DNA of 64,000 nt from CAIQPV01 sp963719855 (GTDB taxonomy: Bacteria; Pseudomonadota; Gammaproteobacteria; Burkholderiales; Gallionellaceae). Every line of letters starts with the position of its first letter. Position 1 is the stretch's first letter. Under the pieces are notes generated by a model. It saw only the letters and a program-made list of their open reading frames with translations, made no database searches and had not been told where the DNA came from. This document shows, piece after piece, positions 33,671 through 43,054 of the stretch. The translations under genes were made by a program, and so were the position numbers. Location: positions 930,001 to 994,000 of the forward strand of contig CAVRDK010000004.1 in assembly GCA_963719855.1 (NCBI GenBank), written 5' to 3'.

Positions 33671-34628
33671 ATGGATCATGGCAAACATTTTCACAGCTTC
33701 ACCCAAGGCATCCATCATGCCTTCGCCCATGTGGTAATTACCCTGCTGGCGGTTGGTATCGCTTTTTCCCTGCCGGTAGTGGCGAAGTACATCCTGTTTT
33801 ATTGGTGGCCGAAGGTTGAAGCCAACTCGCAACTGCTGATGATCACAGAAATCTGCTTTGCCACGGTACTGGTGCTGCTGTTCAATATCTCGAAGATCGC
33901 TTGGGATGGACGGCGCAGCATGCATATGAACAAGATCGCATCGCTTGTGTATGCACGGGAGGGGCTTGGCTGGATGTCGCGCTGGAAGGAGCGGGATATG
34001 CGCAAGAAGATCGCCAGCGTACGTGACGTGTACATCATGTCGATCACCGGCGACACGTTCAGCGCGGAAAACAGCGATTTACAGAAGACGCTGGAGATGG
34101 CGTATGAAATTCGCGTAATGCTGGCAAATCCCTACGGCAAAGGTGTCGTTAGCCGTGCCCAGTCGTCGGATGACCCGGAAGCCTGCTCGCTCAGGCCTAC
34201 CGCCAGGAAACAGAGTTGAGCATCGCATATCTGCGCAAGCTTGCCTCCGCAGGAAAAAAAGTCAAGCTTAAGTTCTATGAAGAGCCGCCGTTTTGGAAGC
34301 TGGTGGTGACCGGAGAATATGTCTGGGTCCAGTATTGTCATGATGGTCACGAGGTCAAGACCCAGCCGGAGTATGTGTTCGGACTGCAGCATGATAACCC
34401 CCAGCGGGGTTTTTTCGACCCTTTTACAAGTATTTTCTCGATCAGTGGAAAAATTCGCACCGCGCAGAGTTCAATTTCGAAACCAGCGAACTGATCTATC
34501 GCAATGGGGACGGCAACGAAACCAGCCGGGTCAGCTTTCCGCCGGACATGGAGTCGTCCACGTCGCTGCCCGATTTGAGTCCGGTTCCGCCTCCGGTGGC
34601 AGGAGGGGCAGACTTGACGACGAACTAA
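33671..34628 (+). pseudogene. Membrane protein of unknown function with two frameshifts
   Basis: ATG 33671 follows AGGAGG. The first frame gives two membrane helices (AHVVITLLAVGIAFSLPVV and an ITEICFATVLVLLF segment) and a cytoplasmic domain (VRDVYIMSITGDTF, LEMAYEIRVMLANPYGKG). The frame breaks near 34187 and continues as LSIAYLRKLASAGKKVKLKF, EEPPFWKLVVTGEYVWVQY; it breaks again near 34422 and continues YKYFLDQWKNSHRAEFNFET to TAA 34626-34628. Both breaks equal one lost base, the second in a T run. The C-terminal domain vaguely recalls phospholipase-D-like proteins, but I do not assign it. Confidence 0.7.
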
Positions 34629-34842
34629 ACGGTCGCGGGGTCACCCATTAAGAGCGCAATTCTTAACGAGTTTTGTGCCGTACCAAATAGTCACCACAGC
34701 ATTTTTTTCACATTTCGAGACGAAATTTCACTGGATACTGCGCGTATTTAGTCTCTCAAAGCGAGTTGATAATCCTGCTACAGTCCAATAAATACGTGGC
34801 TTTTGAAGGGGTGGGATGTAACGTTTGATGACCAATTTTACT
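34629..34842. other. Intergenic region before tRNA-Pro
   Basis: About 210 bases, AT-rich, without a gene or a recognisable repeat. The tRNA is on the minus strand, so this is its 3' flank. Confidence 0.4.
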
Positions 34843-34919
<77 letters not shown>

Positions 34920-34943
34920 AATCTTGAGAAATAGAAGCTGCTT

Positions 34944-35912
34944 CTAAAATTGCCGCGTGGCGGCAAAGTCTGCTAATTGTAACAGGGATTGTTTGTAATT
35001 CGTATCAGGCAATGCAATCAGCGCCGCACATGCCACATCCGACTCGTGTTGCGCCTGCTGCCGGGTGTATTCCAGCGCGCCGGTCTGCTTGATTACCTGC
35101 AACACATCGGCAAAACGCGTGATGTCGCCCTGCTCGATAGCCTCGCGCACCACTGCAGCCTGCTTTGAATTGCCGTGCTGCATGGCGTAAATCAGCGGCA
35201 AAGTCGGCTTGCCTTCCGCCAGGTCGTCGCCGAGATTTTTGCCGGTGTCTTGCTCGTCACCGGAATAATCCAGCACGTCGTCCACCAACTGGAACGACGT
35301 TCCCAAGTGCATGCCATATTTCGCTGCAGCCAGTTCCACTGTTTCGTCCGCCCCCGCCAGAATCGCCCCCAGACGCATCGCAGCCTCGAACAGCTTGGCA
35401 GTTTTGCAGTGGATTACATGCAGATAATTTGCCGCGTCCACATTCGCATCGTGGCAATTCAGCAATTGCAGAACCTCGCCCTCGGCAATGATGTTTGTGG
35501 CATCCGCCAGCGTCTGCATCACGCGCATATCGCCCACTTCCACCATCATCTGGAAGGCGCGCGAATACAGGAAATCGCCGACCAGCACGCTGGCTGCATT
35601 GCCGAACAGGGAATTGGAGGTGGCCCGCCCACGGCGCAGATCGGATTCGTCTACGACATCGTCATGCAGCAACGTAGCGGTATGGATGAACTCGACTACA
35701 GCAGCCAGGTCGTGATGATATTTTCCCATGTAACCGAATGCCTTGGCGGATAGCACCACCAGCGCCGGGCGTAAGCGCTTGCCGCCGCTGTTGACGATAT
35801 ACTCTCCCACCTGATTGACCAGCGCCACTTCGGAATGCAAACGGGAACGGATTACTTCGTCCACGGCGGACATATCTGAAGCGAGTAACTGCTTAATGGT
35901 TTCGAACGACAC
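34944..35912 (-). CDS. ispB: Octaprenyl/polyprenyl diphosphate synthase
   Basis: 322 residues, normal for long-chain trans-polyprenyl synthases. The first aspartate-rich motif is LLHDDVVDESDLRRG, the second QLVDDVLDYSGD; SGGKRLRPALV near residue 43 and GKTAKLFEAA-like HCKTAKLFEAAMR are also conserved. The enzyme builds the ubiquinone side chain by adding isoprenyl units to farnesyl diphosphate. GTG 35912 is the start, with GGGAA upstream. Product length cannot be told with confidence; octaprenyl is usual in betaproteobacteria. Confidence 0.94.
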   Translation of the reverse strand: MSFETIKQLLASDMSAVDEVIRSRLHSEVALVNQVGEYIVNSGGKRLRPALVVLSAKAFGYMGKYHHDLAAVVEFIHTATLLHDDVVDESDLRRGRATSNSLFGNAASVLVGDFLYSRAFQMMVEVGDMRVMQTLADATNIIAEGEVLQLLNCHDANVDAANYLHVIHCKTAKLFEAAMRLGAILAGADETVELAAAKYGMHLGTSFQLVDDVLDYSGDEQDTGKNLGDDLAEGKPTLPLIYAMQHGNSKQAAVVREAIEQGDITRFADVLQVIKQTGALEYTRQQAQHESDVACAALIALPDTNYKQSLLQLADFAATRQF

Positions 35913-36006
35913 GAAGATTCCCGAAAAAGGCGGCGATGTTATAAATTATGCGGACACGGTGTCAAGCAAACGGAATATCAGGCAGTATTGTCGCACAAAA
36001 ATTTAC

Positions 36007-37290
36007 CTAGCCTGAACTCTGTTTTGCCGCCAGCATCTCCACCCTGTCTTGCCACCACAAATACATCCCCACCAGCACACCCAGCGCGCTCAGCGCTACC
36101 ACATAATGCGCGGGTGCCATGGGGTCGCGTGCCAGCAACAGGCTGACAAAAACCGGCGTCAACCCGCCAAATATGGCATAAGCGACATTATAGGAAAACG
36201 ACAATCCGGAAAACCGCACCGCCGCCGGAAATGCCCGAACTGCGGCACCAGGCACTACACCGATCACCCCGACAAAAAATCCGCAAAGTGCATAAAGTTC
36301 ATTGATGTTTTGCGGCGCCACCGACATCTGCTGGTAAAACTGTAGCGACACCCATCCCAGTGCCACGCAACCGAAGGCAAGAACCGGCCCCGCTCCTACT
36401 CGGTCTGCCAACGCTCCGAATACAATACAACCCAGGCTCAAAAATAATGTTGCAATACTACTTGCTTCCAACGCAGTTGCAGGCGGAATGGCATAGAGCT
36501 TTTGTATCAGCGTGGGCGTCATCAGGATCATCACTATAATCGCGGCGGAAAGAAGCCAGGTCATCAGCATAACCAGCAACACGGCAGCGCGGTGCTCGCG
36601 CACAACCTTTTTCAACGGCATTTCGTCAGCCAAGGTCTGGGCAGCCTCCATTTCGCGAAAAACCGGCGTTTCGTGCAACCACTGGCGCAACCACACCGAG
36701 AGCAAACCGAACAGACCGCCGATGATAAATGGCACGCGCCAGCCTTCGGCGAGCATCTCGGCAGGCGGGTACGCCTTATTTACCGCAGTGGCTACCAGCG
36801 AACCCAGCAGGATGCCGCCAGTCAAGCCTGCGGTCAAAGTGCCGCAAGCAAAACCGACATGGCGCGGTTGCACATGTTCGGCGACGAACACCCAGGCACC
36901 GGGCACTTCTCCACCTATGGCCGCTCCTTGCAATATGCGCAACAACAACAACAGCAATGGCGCCCAAATGCCGATAACCGCATAGGTTGGCAACAAACCG
37001 ATGGCTAGCGTCGGCACAGCCATCAAGAAGATGCTCAACATGAACATGCGCTTGCGTCCCAGAAGATCGCCGAAATGCGCCATCACCATGCCGCCCAACG
37101 GGCGCGCCAGATATCCGGCTGCGAAGATGGAAAAAGTCTGGAGCTGCCGTAACCAATCCGGCATGTCTGGAGGGAAAAATAATTGCCCGATCACCACCGC
37201 AAAAAATACGAATATGATGAAATCGTAAAATTCCAGCGCCCCACCCAGGGCGGCCAACAACAGGGTCCGGTAATCCTGGCGTGTTAGCAT
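36007..37290 (-). CDS. MFS transporter of the metabolite:H+ symporter type
   Basis: 427 residues with about 12 membrane helices. The N-terminus (LGGALEFYDFIIFVFFAVVI) and the loop 2-3 motif GDLLGRKRMFML are typical of the metabolite:H+ symporter (ProP/ShiA-like) branch, as is LRILQGAAIGGEVPGAWVF. It imports a small organic solute, perhaps an osmolyte or organic acid, with protons across the inner membrane; substrate unknown. It lies alone between ispB and ychF on the minus strand, 33 bases downstream of the ychF stop. Confidence 0.9.
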   Translation of the reverse strand: MLTRQDYRTLLLAALGGALEFYDFIIFVFFAVVIGQLFFPPDMPDWLRQLQTFSIFAAGYLARPLGGMVMAHFGDLLGRKRMFMLSIFLMAVPTLAIGLLPTYAVIGIWAPLLLLLLRILQGAAIGGEVPGAWVFVAEHVQPRHVGFACGTLTAGLTGGILLGSLVATAVNKAYPPAEMLAEGWRVPFIIGGLFGLLSVWLRQWLHETPVFREMEAAQTLADEMPLKKVVREHRAAVLLVMLMTWLLSAAIIVMILMTPTLIQKLYAIPPATALEASSIATLFLSLGCIVFGALADRVGAGPVLAFGCVALGWVSLQFYQQMSVAPQNINELYALCGFFVGVIGVVPGAAVRAFPAAVRFSGLSFSYNVAYAIFGGLTPVFVSLLLARDPMAPAHYVVALSALGVLVGMYLWWQDRVEMLAAKQSSG

Positions 37291-37323
37291 CGGCGTCGTC
37301 TCAATTTATGATCGAGTGAATAA

Positions 37324-38415
37324 TTAGACGTTAAACAGGAAATTCATTACGTCGCCGTCATGCACCACGTATTCCTTGCCTTCCACGCGCATTTTGCCTT
37401 TTTCCTTGGCGCCCGCTTCGCCGCCGCAGGCGATGAAGTCGGCATAGGAAATAGTTTGCGCACGGATGAAGCCTTTCTCGAAATCTGTGTGGATGACGCC
37501 TGCTGCCTTGGGCGCGGTGTCGCCCTTATGAATGGTCCAGGCGCGCACTTCTTTCACTCCGGCGGTGAAATAAGTTTGCAAGCCGAGCAACTCGTAACCC
37601 ACACGAATCAAGCGATTCAGCCCCGGTTCTTCGAGACCTAAATCAGCCAGAAATTCCATTTTGTCTGCATCGTCGAGATCGGCCAGTTCTGCTTCGATCT
37701 TGGCGCACAGCGCCACCACCGGAGCACCCTCTTTGGCGGCATATTCGCGCAGCCGGTCGAGAAAGGGGTTGTTGTCGAAGCCGTCTTCCAGCACGTTGCC
37801 GACGTACATCGCGGGCTTGATGGTAAGCAGGCACAGCGGCTTGATGATTTCTTTCTCTTCGTCGCTCAGTTTGAGCGTCCGCGCGAGCTGCCCCTGGTTC
37901 AGGTGCGGCGTGAGCTTGTCCAGTACGGCTATCAGCTTCAGGGCTTCCTTGTCGCCGGATTTGGCCTTCTTGCCTTCGCGTTGTATGGCTTTCTCCACGG
38001 TGGATAGGTCGGCCAGCGCCAGTTCGGTGACGATGGTTTCGATGTCGGCCAATGGATCAACCTTCCCCGCCACATGTACCACGTTGGGGTCGTCGAAACA
38101 GCGTACCACGTTGACGATGGCATCAGTCTCGCGGATGTTGGCGAGAAACTGGTTACCCAGCCCTTCACCCTTGGACGCGCCCGCCACCAAGCCTGCAATG
38201 TCTACGAACTCGACGATAGCCGGTTGCATGCGTTGCGGTTTGACGATTTTCGCCAACTCGTCCATGCGCGGATCGGGCACTTCCACGATGCCGACATTTG
38301 GTTCGATGGTGCAGAAGGGATAATTTTCCGCCGCGATGCCCGCTTTAGTCAGCGCATTAAACAGGGTGGATTTGCCGACGTTGGGCAGACCGACGATACC
38401 GCATTTCAAACTCAT
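37324..38415 (-). CDS. ychF: Obg-family ATPase YchF
   Basis: 363 residues, standard for YchF/OLA1. G1 motif GLPNVGKSTLFNAL, G3-like DIAGLVAGASKGEGLG, and a C-terminal TGS domain ending KEYVVHDGDVMNFLFNV. The G4 motif is the altered form that gives ATP rather than GTP preference in this family. YchF binds ribosomes and dampens oxidative-stress defence in E. coli. It is single-copy here and not preceded by pth in this window. Confidence 0.96.
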   Translation of the reverse strand: MSLKCGIVGLPNVGKSTLFNALTKAGIAAENYPFCTIEPNVGIVEVPDPRMDELAKIVKPQRMQPAIVEFVDIAGLVAGASKGEGLGNQFLANIRETDAIVNVVRCFDDPNVVHVAGKVDPLADIETIVTELALADLSTVEKAIQREGKKAKSGDKEALKLIAVLDKLTPHLNQGQLARTLKLSDEEKEIIKPLCLLTIKPAMYVGNVLEDGFDNNPFLDRLREYAAKEGAPVVALCAKIEAELADLDDADKMEFLADLGLEEPGLNRLIRVGYELLGLQTYFTAGVKEVRAWTIHKGDTAPKAAGVIHTDFEKGFIRAQTISYADFIACGGEAGAKEKGKMRVEGKEYVVHDGDVMNFLFNV

Positions 38416-38672
38416 GGTTGTTCCTCGATAATCAAGCAGTTGTTATACACACAGATACATTATTGAACTGTTTATCGTCTAAATCTTTGGAAGTCAGGCG
38501 AGTGTGCGAGGGAAGACAAAACAGTGCAAAATCGGAGTGATTTTTAATGAGTTGTGCTGGATTGCCCTATATTTTGTAATAATTATAACACTCGCAGCTA
38601 GCTTGCTCAAAAGGCTAAGGGCAGGATGAAAATTGACTGGCTCATTGCTCAGCAGAAAGGAAAGCTGGTAGC
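38416..38672. other. Divergent promoter region between ychF and miaB
   Basis: About 257 bases, AT-rich, without a supported gene. Promoters for both flanking genes must lie here, but no unambiguous boxes are seen. Confidence 0.4.
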
Positions 38673-40136
38673 ATGTCCATTCCTTTTGGAAGACAAAAAA
38701 CCGAGGGGACCTCAAAAACAATTTCCCCTGCTGTTCACTTGCTTAGCCGCGTGCCAAAAAAATTCTACATTAAAACCTTCGGTTGCCAGATGAACGAGTA
38801 CGACTCGGACAAGATGGCGGACGTGTTGCGTGCCTGCGAAGGCATGGAGCAGACCGAGACGCCGGAAGATGCCGACGTCATCTTGTTCAACACTTGCTCG
38901 GTACGAGAGAAGGCGCAGGAGAAGGTGTTCTCCGACCTGGGGCGGATGCGCCCGCTGAAGGAGGCGCGGCCCGATCTTATCATCGGCGTGGGTGGTTGCG
39001 TCGCCAGCCAGGAGGGCGACGCGATTGTAAAACGCGCACCGTATGTGGACGTGGTGTTCGGGCCGCAGACGCTGCACCGTCTGCCGCAACTGATTGCGAC
39101 GCGCCGCGCGAGTGGGCGCTCACAGGTGGATATCAGTTTTCCCGAGATAGAAAAGTTCGATCACCTGCCAACACCTGTCCTGAGCAATGTCGAAGGGGCA
39201 CAAACCACAGCCGGTTCGGCTTTTGTTTCCATCATGGAAGGGTGTAGTAAATTCTGTACTTATTGCGTGGTGCCCTATACGCGCGGCGACGAAGTGTCGC
39301 GTCCGTTCGCCGATGTAATGCGTGAGGTGGCTGCGCTAGTAGCGCAGGGAGTGGGAGAAATTACTGTGCTGGGGCAAAATGTAAATGCTTACTGCGGCGT
39401 CATGGACGATGGCGATACTGTCGATCTCGCCTTCTTGTTGCAGGAGATCGCGGCACTGGAGGGCGTAAAGCGGCTGCGCTACACCACTTCGCATCCCAGA
39501 GAAATGAGCCAGCGCTTGATCGATCTGTATGTCACCCAGCCCAAGCTGGCGAGCCATTTGCACCTGCCGGTGCAGTCTGGTTCGGATCGCATTCTGGCGG
39601 CAATGAAGCGCGGTTACACTACACTGGAATACAAGTCCGTCATTCGCAAACTGCGTGCGGCGCGTCCGGATATTGTGCTGACTTCCGACTTCATCGTAGG
39701 CTTTCCCGGCGAGACCGAGCGCGATTTCGAGGCGACCATCAAGTTGATCGAAGAGGTGGGTTTTGATGCCAGCTTCAGTTTTTTGTATAGCCCACGCCCC
39801 GGAACGCCCGCTGCCGAAATGCCGGACGAAGTGCCACACGATGTCAAGGTCGCGCGCCTGAAACGCTTGCAGGATCTGGTGACAATGCAGGCTGAGTCTT
39901 TGTCTGCAAGCCTGCCGGACACCGTGCAGCGCGTGCTGGTAGAAAGTGTGTCGCGTAAAAATTCACAAGAATTGGCGGGCCGGATGGATAATAATCGCAT
40001 TGTAAATTTTGCCGGATCGCCCGGCATGCTGGGGCGTTTTGTGGATGTGAAAATTACCGCCGTATGGGCGTATACGTTGCGCGGTGAGGTGGTGACGAAA
40101 ATATGCGAGCCAGATTTAGCCTTCCCTGAAAAATGA
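38673..40136 (+). CDS. miaB: tRNA-2-methylthio-N6-isopentenyladenosine synthase MiaB
   Basis: 487 residues. N-terminal UPF0004 domain with FYIKTFGCQMNEYDSDKMAD, FNTCSVREKAQEKVFS and GVGGCVASQEG holds three Cys for the auxiliary cluster; the radical-SAM motif CSKFCTYC lies near residue 190; the C-terminal TRAM domain ends the protein. It adds the 2-methylthio group to i6A37 of tRNA. Just before the radical-SAM domain, residues around 168-182 (PTPVLSNVEGAQTTAG) are extra relative to the family and are partly encoded by a REP-like repeat. ATG 38673 has GGAAAG upstream; GTG 38751 is an alternative. Confidence 0.96.
   Translation: MSIPFGRQKTEGTSKTISPAVHLLSRVPKKFYIKTFGCQMNEYDSDKMADVLRACEGMEQTETPEDADVILFNTCSVREKAQEKVFSDLGRMRPLKEARPDLIIGVGGCVASQEGDAIVKRAPYVDVVFGPQTLHRLPQLIATRRASGRSQVDISFPEIEKFDHLPTPVLSNVEGAQTTAGSAFVSIMEGCSKFCTYCVVPYTRGDEVSRPFADVMREVAALVAQGVGEITVLGQNVNAYCGVMDDGDTVDLAFLLQEIAALEGVKRLRYTTSHPREMSQRLIDLYVTQPKLASHLHLPVQSGSDRILAAMKRGYTTLEYKSVIRKLRAARPDIVLTSDFIVGFPGETERDFEATIKLIEEVGFDASFSFLYSPRPGTPAAEMPDEVPHDVKVARLKRLQDLVTMQAESLSASLPDTVQRVLVESVSRKNSQELAGRMDNNRIVNFAGSPGMLGRFVDVKITAVWAYTLRGEVVTKICEPDLAFPEK
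39174..39198 (+). repeat. REP-like repeat half inside miaB
   Basis: CCTGTCCTGAGCAATGTCGA followed by AGGGG is the common CCTGAGC-N-TGTCGAAGG palindromic repeat arm. It is in frame and reads PVLSNVEG, the usual translation of this repeat. It falls in the loop between the N-terminal and radical-SAM domains. Confidence 0.8.
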
Positions 40137-41104
40137 ACAGCCCCGTCATTCAATTTGCACTGGAGCCAGCGGACAACGCCCGCCTGAACAGGTTGTGCGG
40201 TGCGCTCGACGAAAACCTGCGCCAGATCGAGACGGCGTTGGAAGTAATCATTGCGCGGCGCGGCGAATATTTCAGCGTGCGGGGCGAAGCGCACAAGGCC
40301 GAACTGGCGCGTCAGGTATTGCAGGATTTCTACCGGGACGCGACGCACGACATCAGTCTGGAAAAACTGCAGCTCGGATTGATCGAAGCCATGCGCAACG
40401 ACGGCGAGCCGAATGCGCAAAGCGAATTCGTGCCGCTGCTGATGACGCGCAAATCCGAAGTACGCGGCCGCACCCCGCGCCAGAACGATTACCTGCAAGC
40501 TATCCAGCAACACGACATCACTTTCGGCGTCGGCCCCGCCGGAACCGGCAAGACTTATCTTGCCGTGGCCAGTGCGGTGGATGCGCTGCAACGCGATGCG
40601 GTGCAGCGTCTGGTATTGGTGCGTCCGGCGGTGGAGGCGGGGGAGCATCTCGGCTTTCTGCCCGGCGATCTGGCACAAAAAGTTGATCCCTACCTGCGTC
40701 CGTTGTATGACGCGCTATATGACTTGATGGGGCCGGACAAGGTGGTCAAGGCGTTCGAGCGCGGTGTGATCGAGATCGCGCCGCTTGCCTACATGCGTGG
40801 GCGCACCATAAACCATTCCTTCATCATACTCGACGAGGCGCAAAACACTACGCCGGAGCAGATGAAAATGTTCCTCACCCGTATTGGCTTCGGCAGCAAG
40901 GCCGTCATCACCGGCGATGTGACACAGATCGACTTGGCGCGCGGACAAAAGAGCGGCTTGGTCGAAGTGCGCACCGTGCTCAAGGATGTGCGCGGCATTG
41001 CCTTCCGGGATTTTCTCGCCGAGGATGTGGTGCGCCATCCACTGGTGCAGAAGATCGTTACGGCTTACGAACGTTACGAACATGAAAAAAGACAGCGACC
41101 ATGA
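40133..41104 (+). CDS. ybeZ: PhoH-like ATPase YbeZ
   Basis: 323 residues of the PhoH-like family: Walker A FGVGPAGTGKTYLAVA, RPAVEAGEHLGFLPGDLAQK, Walker B SFIILDEAQNTTPEQMKMFL and TRIGFGSKAVITGDVTQIDL. YbeZ is an ATPase, possibly an RNA helicase, that works with YbeY in rRNA maturation. It starts inside the last four bases of miaB and ends four bases into ybeY, so it sits in a tightly coupled operon miaB-ybeZ-ybeY-corC. Confidence 0.95.
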   Translation: MNSPVIQFALEPADNARLNRLCGALDENLRQIETALEVIIARRGEYFSVRGEAHKAELARQVLQDFYRDATHDISLEKLQLGLIEAMRNDGEPNAQSEFVPLLMTRKSEVRGRTPRQNDYLQAIQQHDITFGVGPAGTGKTYLAVASAVDALQRDAVQRLVLVRPAVEAGEHLGFLPGDLAQKVDPYLRPLYDALYDLMGPDKVVKAFERGVIEIAPLAYMRGRTINHSFIILDEAQNTTPEQMKMFLTRIGFGSKAVITGDVTQIDLARGQKSGLVEVRTVLKDVRGIAFRDFLAEDVVRHPLVQKIVTAYERYEHEKRQRP

Positions 41105-41568
41105 GCGCCGCGCACAAACTTCCTCCGTATAAGTTTTCTTTGGCGGTGCAGTACGCGGCCAACGCAGAAAATCTGCCCACGCGCCACCAGCTCCGCCGCT
41201 GGATAAAGGCCGCGTTACAGCGCAATGTGCAAATCGTATTGCGTATCGTGGATGAGATCGAGGGGCGGGAACTGAATAAAAACTTTCGCGGCAAGGACTA
41301 CGCCACCAACGTGCTCACTTTCGTGTATGACGACAGTGATTCGCTATCCGGTGACGTGGTGATCTGCGCACCGGTGGTGCAACGTGAGGCGCATGAACAA
41401 CACAAAGACTTGTTTGCGCACTACGCTCATCTCGCCATCCACGCCGCCTTGCACTTGCAGGGTTACGACCACGAAAAAGAACAGGATGCCGCCGTGATGG
41501 AAGCGCGCGAGACTGCAATTATGATGAAATTAGGGTATGCTGATCCTTACCAAGTTGTAATTGTGTAA
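41101..41568 (+). CDS. ybeY: Endoribonuclease YbeY
   Basis: 155 residues. The zinc motif HAALHLQGYDH (H114, H118, H124) is complete, and RELNKNFRGKDYATNVLTF upstream is the conserved family region. YbeY is a single-strand-specific metallo-RNase for 16S rRNA 3' processing and 70S quality control. Start and stop overlap or closely abut ybeZ and corC. Confidence 0.96.
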   Translation: MSAAHKLPPYKFSLAVQYAANAENLPTRHQLRRWIKAALQRNVQIVLRIVDEIEGRELNKNFRGKDYATNVLTFVYDDSDSLSGDVVICAPVVQREAHEQHKDLFAHYAHLAIHAALHLQGYDHEKEQDAAVMEARETAIMMKLGYADPYQVVIV

Positions 41569-41578
41569 TAAATTAAAG

Positions 41579-42430
41579 ATGGACCAACCCGAAAGTAACA
41601 AGCCAACCCTGCTGGAACGGCTTTCCACGATGCTGTTGCGTGAGCCGGAAGACCGTGAACAACTGATAGTTCTGCTGCACTCAGCTTTTGAGCGCAACCT
41701 GTTGGATGCCGATGCCCTGTCCATGATGGAAGGGGTGATTCAGGTGTCGGAACGGCATGTGCGCGAAATCATGATCCCGCGCGCGCAGATGGATGTTATC
41801 GACATCAGCCAGCCTCCGGAAAAATTCATCCCTTTCGTCATCGAGACTGCACACTCGCGTTTTCCCGTCATCGATGGTGACAAGGACAATATCGTCGGTA
41901 TCCTGCTCGCCAAGGATCTGTTGCGCTATTACGCGGGTGAGGAATTTGAAGTGCGCGACATGTTGCGTCCCGCCATATTTGTACCTGAATCAAAGCGCCT
42001 CAACGTGCTGCTGCGCGACTTCCGCAGCAACCACAATCACATCGCGCTGGTGGTGGATGAATACGGCGGTGTGTGCGGCATGGCCACCATCGAAGACGTG
42101 CTGGAACAAATCGTCGGCGACATCGAGGACGAATACGATTTCGATGAGGATGAAGACAATCTCATTCCGGATGGCGCGGGCCACTGGCGCGTCAAAGCCG
42201 CAACCGAAATCGCCGACTTCAACGAGGCGCTGGGTACGGAGTTCAGCGACGAAGAATGCGACACCGTCGGCGGACTGGTACTCAAAGCCGCAGGACAACT
42301 CCCTAAACGCGGCGACCGCATCCCCCTCGGCGATCTCATTTTTATCGTCCTGCGCGCCGACAGCCGCAGGCTTTATTCTGTGCTGGTGGAGCGCAAGCCG
42401 GTAAAGGAAAATTCGGGGAACGGTTCGTAG
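41579..42430 (+). CDS. corC: CorC/YbeX-type CBS-domain protein
   Basis: 283 residues. Two CBS domains (about 70-190: MIPRAQMDVIDISQ, FPVIDGDKDNIVGILLAKDL, ALVVDEYGGVCGMATIEDVL) and a C-terminal CorC_HlyC domain (about 200-275). The protein is linked to magnesium and cobalt efflux and ribosome metabolism. ATG 41579 has AAAG upstream. The usual downstream partner lnt is absent. The stop codon TAG (42428-42430) is part of the palindromic repeat GTAGGGGCGTAT that starts at 42427. Confidence 0.94.
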   Translation: MDQPESNKPTLLERLSTMLLREPEDREQLIVLLHSAFERNLLDADALSMMEGVIQVSERHVREIMIPRAQMDVIDISQPPEKFIPFVIETAHSRFPVIDGDKDNIVGILLAKDLLRYYAGEEFEVRDMLRPAIFVPESKRLNVLLRDFRSNHNHIALVVDEYGGVCGMATIEDVLEQIVGDIEDEYDFDEDEDNLIPDGAGHWRVKAATEIADFNEALGTEFSDEECDTVGGLVLKAAGQLPKRGDRIPLGDLIFIVLRADSRRLYSVLVERKPVKENSGNGS

Positions 42431-42515
42431 GGGCGTATTAGGTGAAACAACTAGCCATTCGACTAGGCTGGCAAACAACGCCAACCAAGTCGCTGGTTAT
42501 GCCATACGCCCCTAC
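42427..42515. repeat. GTAGGGGCGTAT palindrome split by a modular element
   Basis: GTAGGGGCGTAT (42427-42438) and ATACGCCCCTAC (42504-42515) are perfect inverted arms. They enclose a 60-bp modular element in the loop. The left arm supplies the corC stop codon. Confidence 0.88.
42441..42500 (+). repeat. Modular hairpin element, 60 bp, between corC and cyaY
   Basis: One 12-mer (GGTGAAACAACT) plus a 48-bp hairpin with stem CGACT:AGTCG, ending GGTTAT. It is the minimal one-repeat, one-hairpin form, the same length as the copy at 60732. Confidence 0.93.
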
Positions 42516-42523
42516 GATACCCG

Positions 42524-42853
42524 CTACATTCCTGACTGAGGAGTAAAAACTAGCACGTCCCCCGAACCCAGCCGCACCAATTCCCTCAGCGTGCAAAATA
42601 ATTCGCTGCCGTCGCGCCTGCTCAGCCACTGTCCATCCTGCATTGCGTAGTGGAAACCGCCGGACTTGGCGGCAAGCCAGATTTCCTGATTGGGGCCGTG
42701 GCGATTGATGATGACTTTTGAGCCATCCTCGAATTCCAGTTCGAGCACCGGTCCGTTGAGGTTACATTCGATGTCTGTTCCGCTGGCATCTATGGTTTGC
42801 TCGATGCGCTCGAATACCGCATCAGCCAATTCGTTGAATTCGTTTTCCGTCAT
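42524..42853 (-). CDS. cyaY: Frataxin-like iron donor CyaY
   Basis: 109 residues from ATG 42853. It has the acidic first helix of frataxins (MTENEFNELADAVFERIEQT), then VLELEFEDGSKVIINRHGPN, QEIWLAAKSGGFHY and the conserved end WLSRRDGSELFCTLRELV. CyaY modulates iron-sulphur cluster assembly. It is divergent from lptM-lysA with only 37 bases between the start codons, the same neighbourhood found in other proteobacteria. Confidence 0.95.
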   Translation of the reverse strand: MTENEFNELADAVFERIEQTIDASGTDIECNLNGPVLELEFEDGSKVIINRHGPNQEIWLAAKSGGFHYAMQDGQWLSRRDGSELFCTLRELVRLGSGDVLVFTPQSGM

Positions 42854-42890
42854 ATAATCTCGCCTGTTCAATTTAGTTGAGGGTGTAGTT

Positions 42891-43034
42891 ATGCGTGTGA
42901 TCGGTATTATGTTGCTGTTGGCACTGCTACTGCAAGGCTGCGGGCATAAGGGGCCGTTAGTTCTGCCGCAGGCGAAACCCGCAACGCAACCTGCGGCGCA
43001 ACAACCAATAACACAACAGCCCGCAGCGCAATAG
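42891..43034 (+). CDS. lptM: Small lipoprotein LptM (YifL)
   Basis: 47 residues: signal peptide with lipobox LLLQGC (Cys17), then GHKGPLVLPQ and a Gln/Pro/Ala tail. The sequence C-G-x-K-G-P-L after the lipobox is the hallmark of LptM, which helps the LPS translocon LptD form its native disulphides. Position between cyaY and lysA agrees. GAGGGTG precedes ATG 42891. lysA starts 20 bases downstream. Confidence 0.92.
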   Translation: MRVIGIMLLLALLLQGCGHKGPLVLPQAKPATQPAAQQPITQQPAAQ

Positions 43035-43054
43035 CCCAACCAGAGCCAATAAAC

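Noticed and set aside
38494..38721. Minus-strand 75-codon frame overlapping the miaB start
   Set aside because: It overlaps a well-supported gene start and lacks coding signals.
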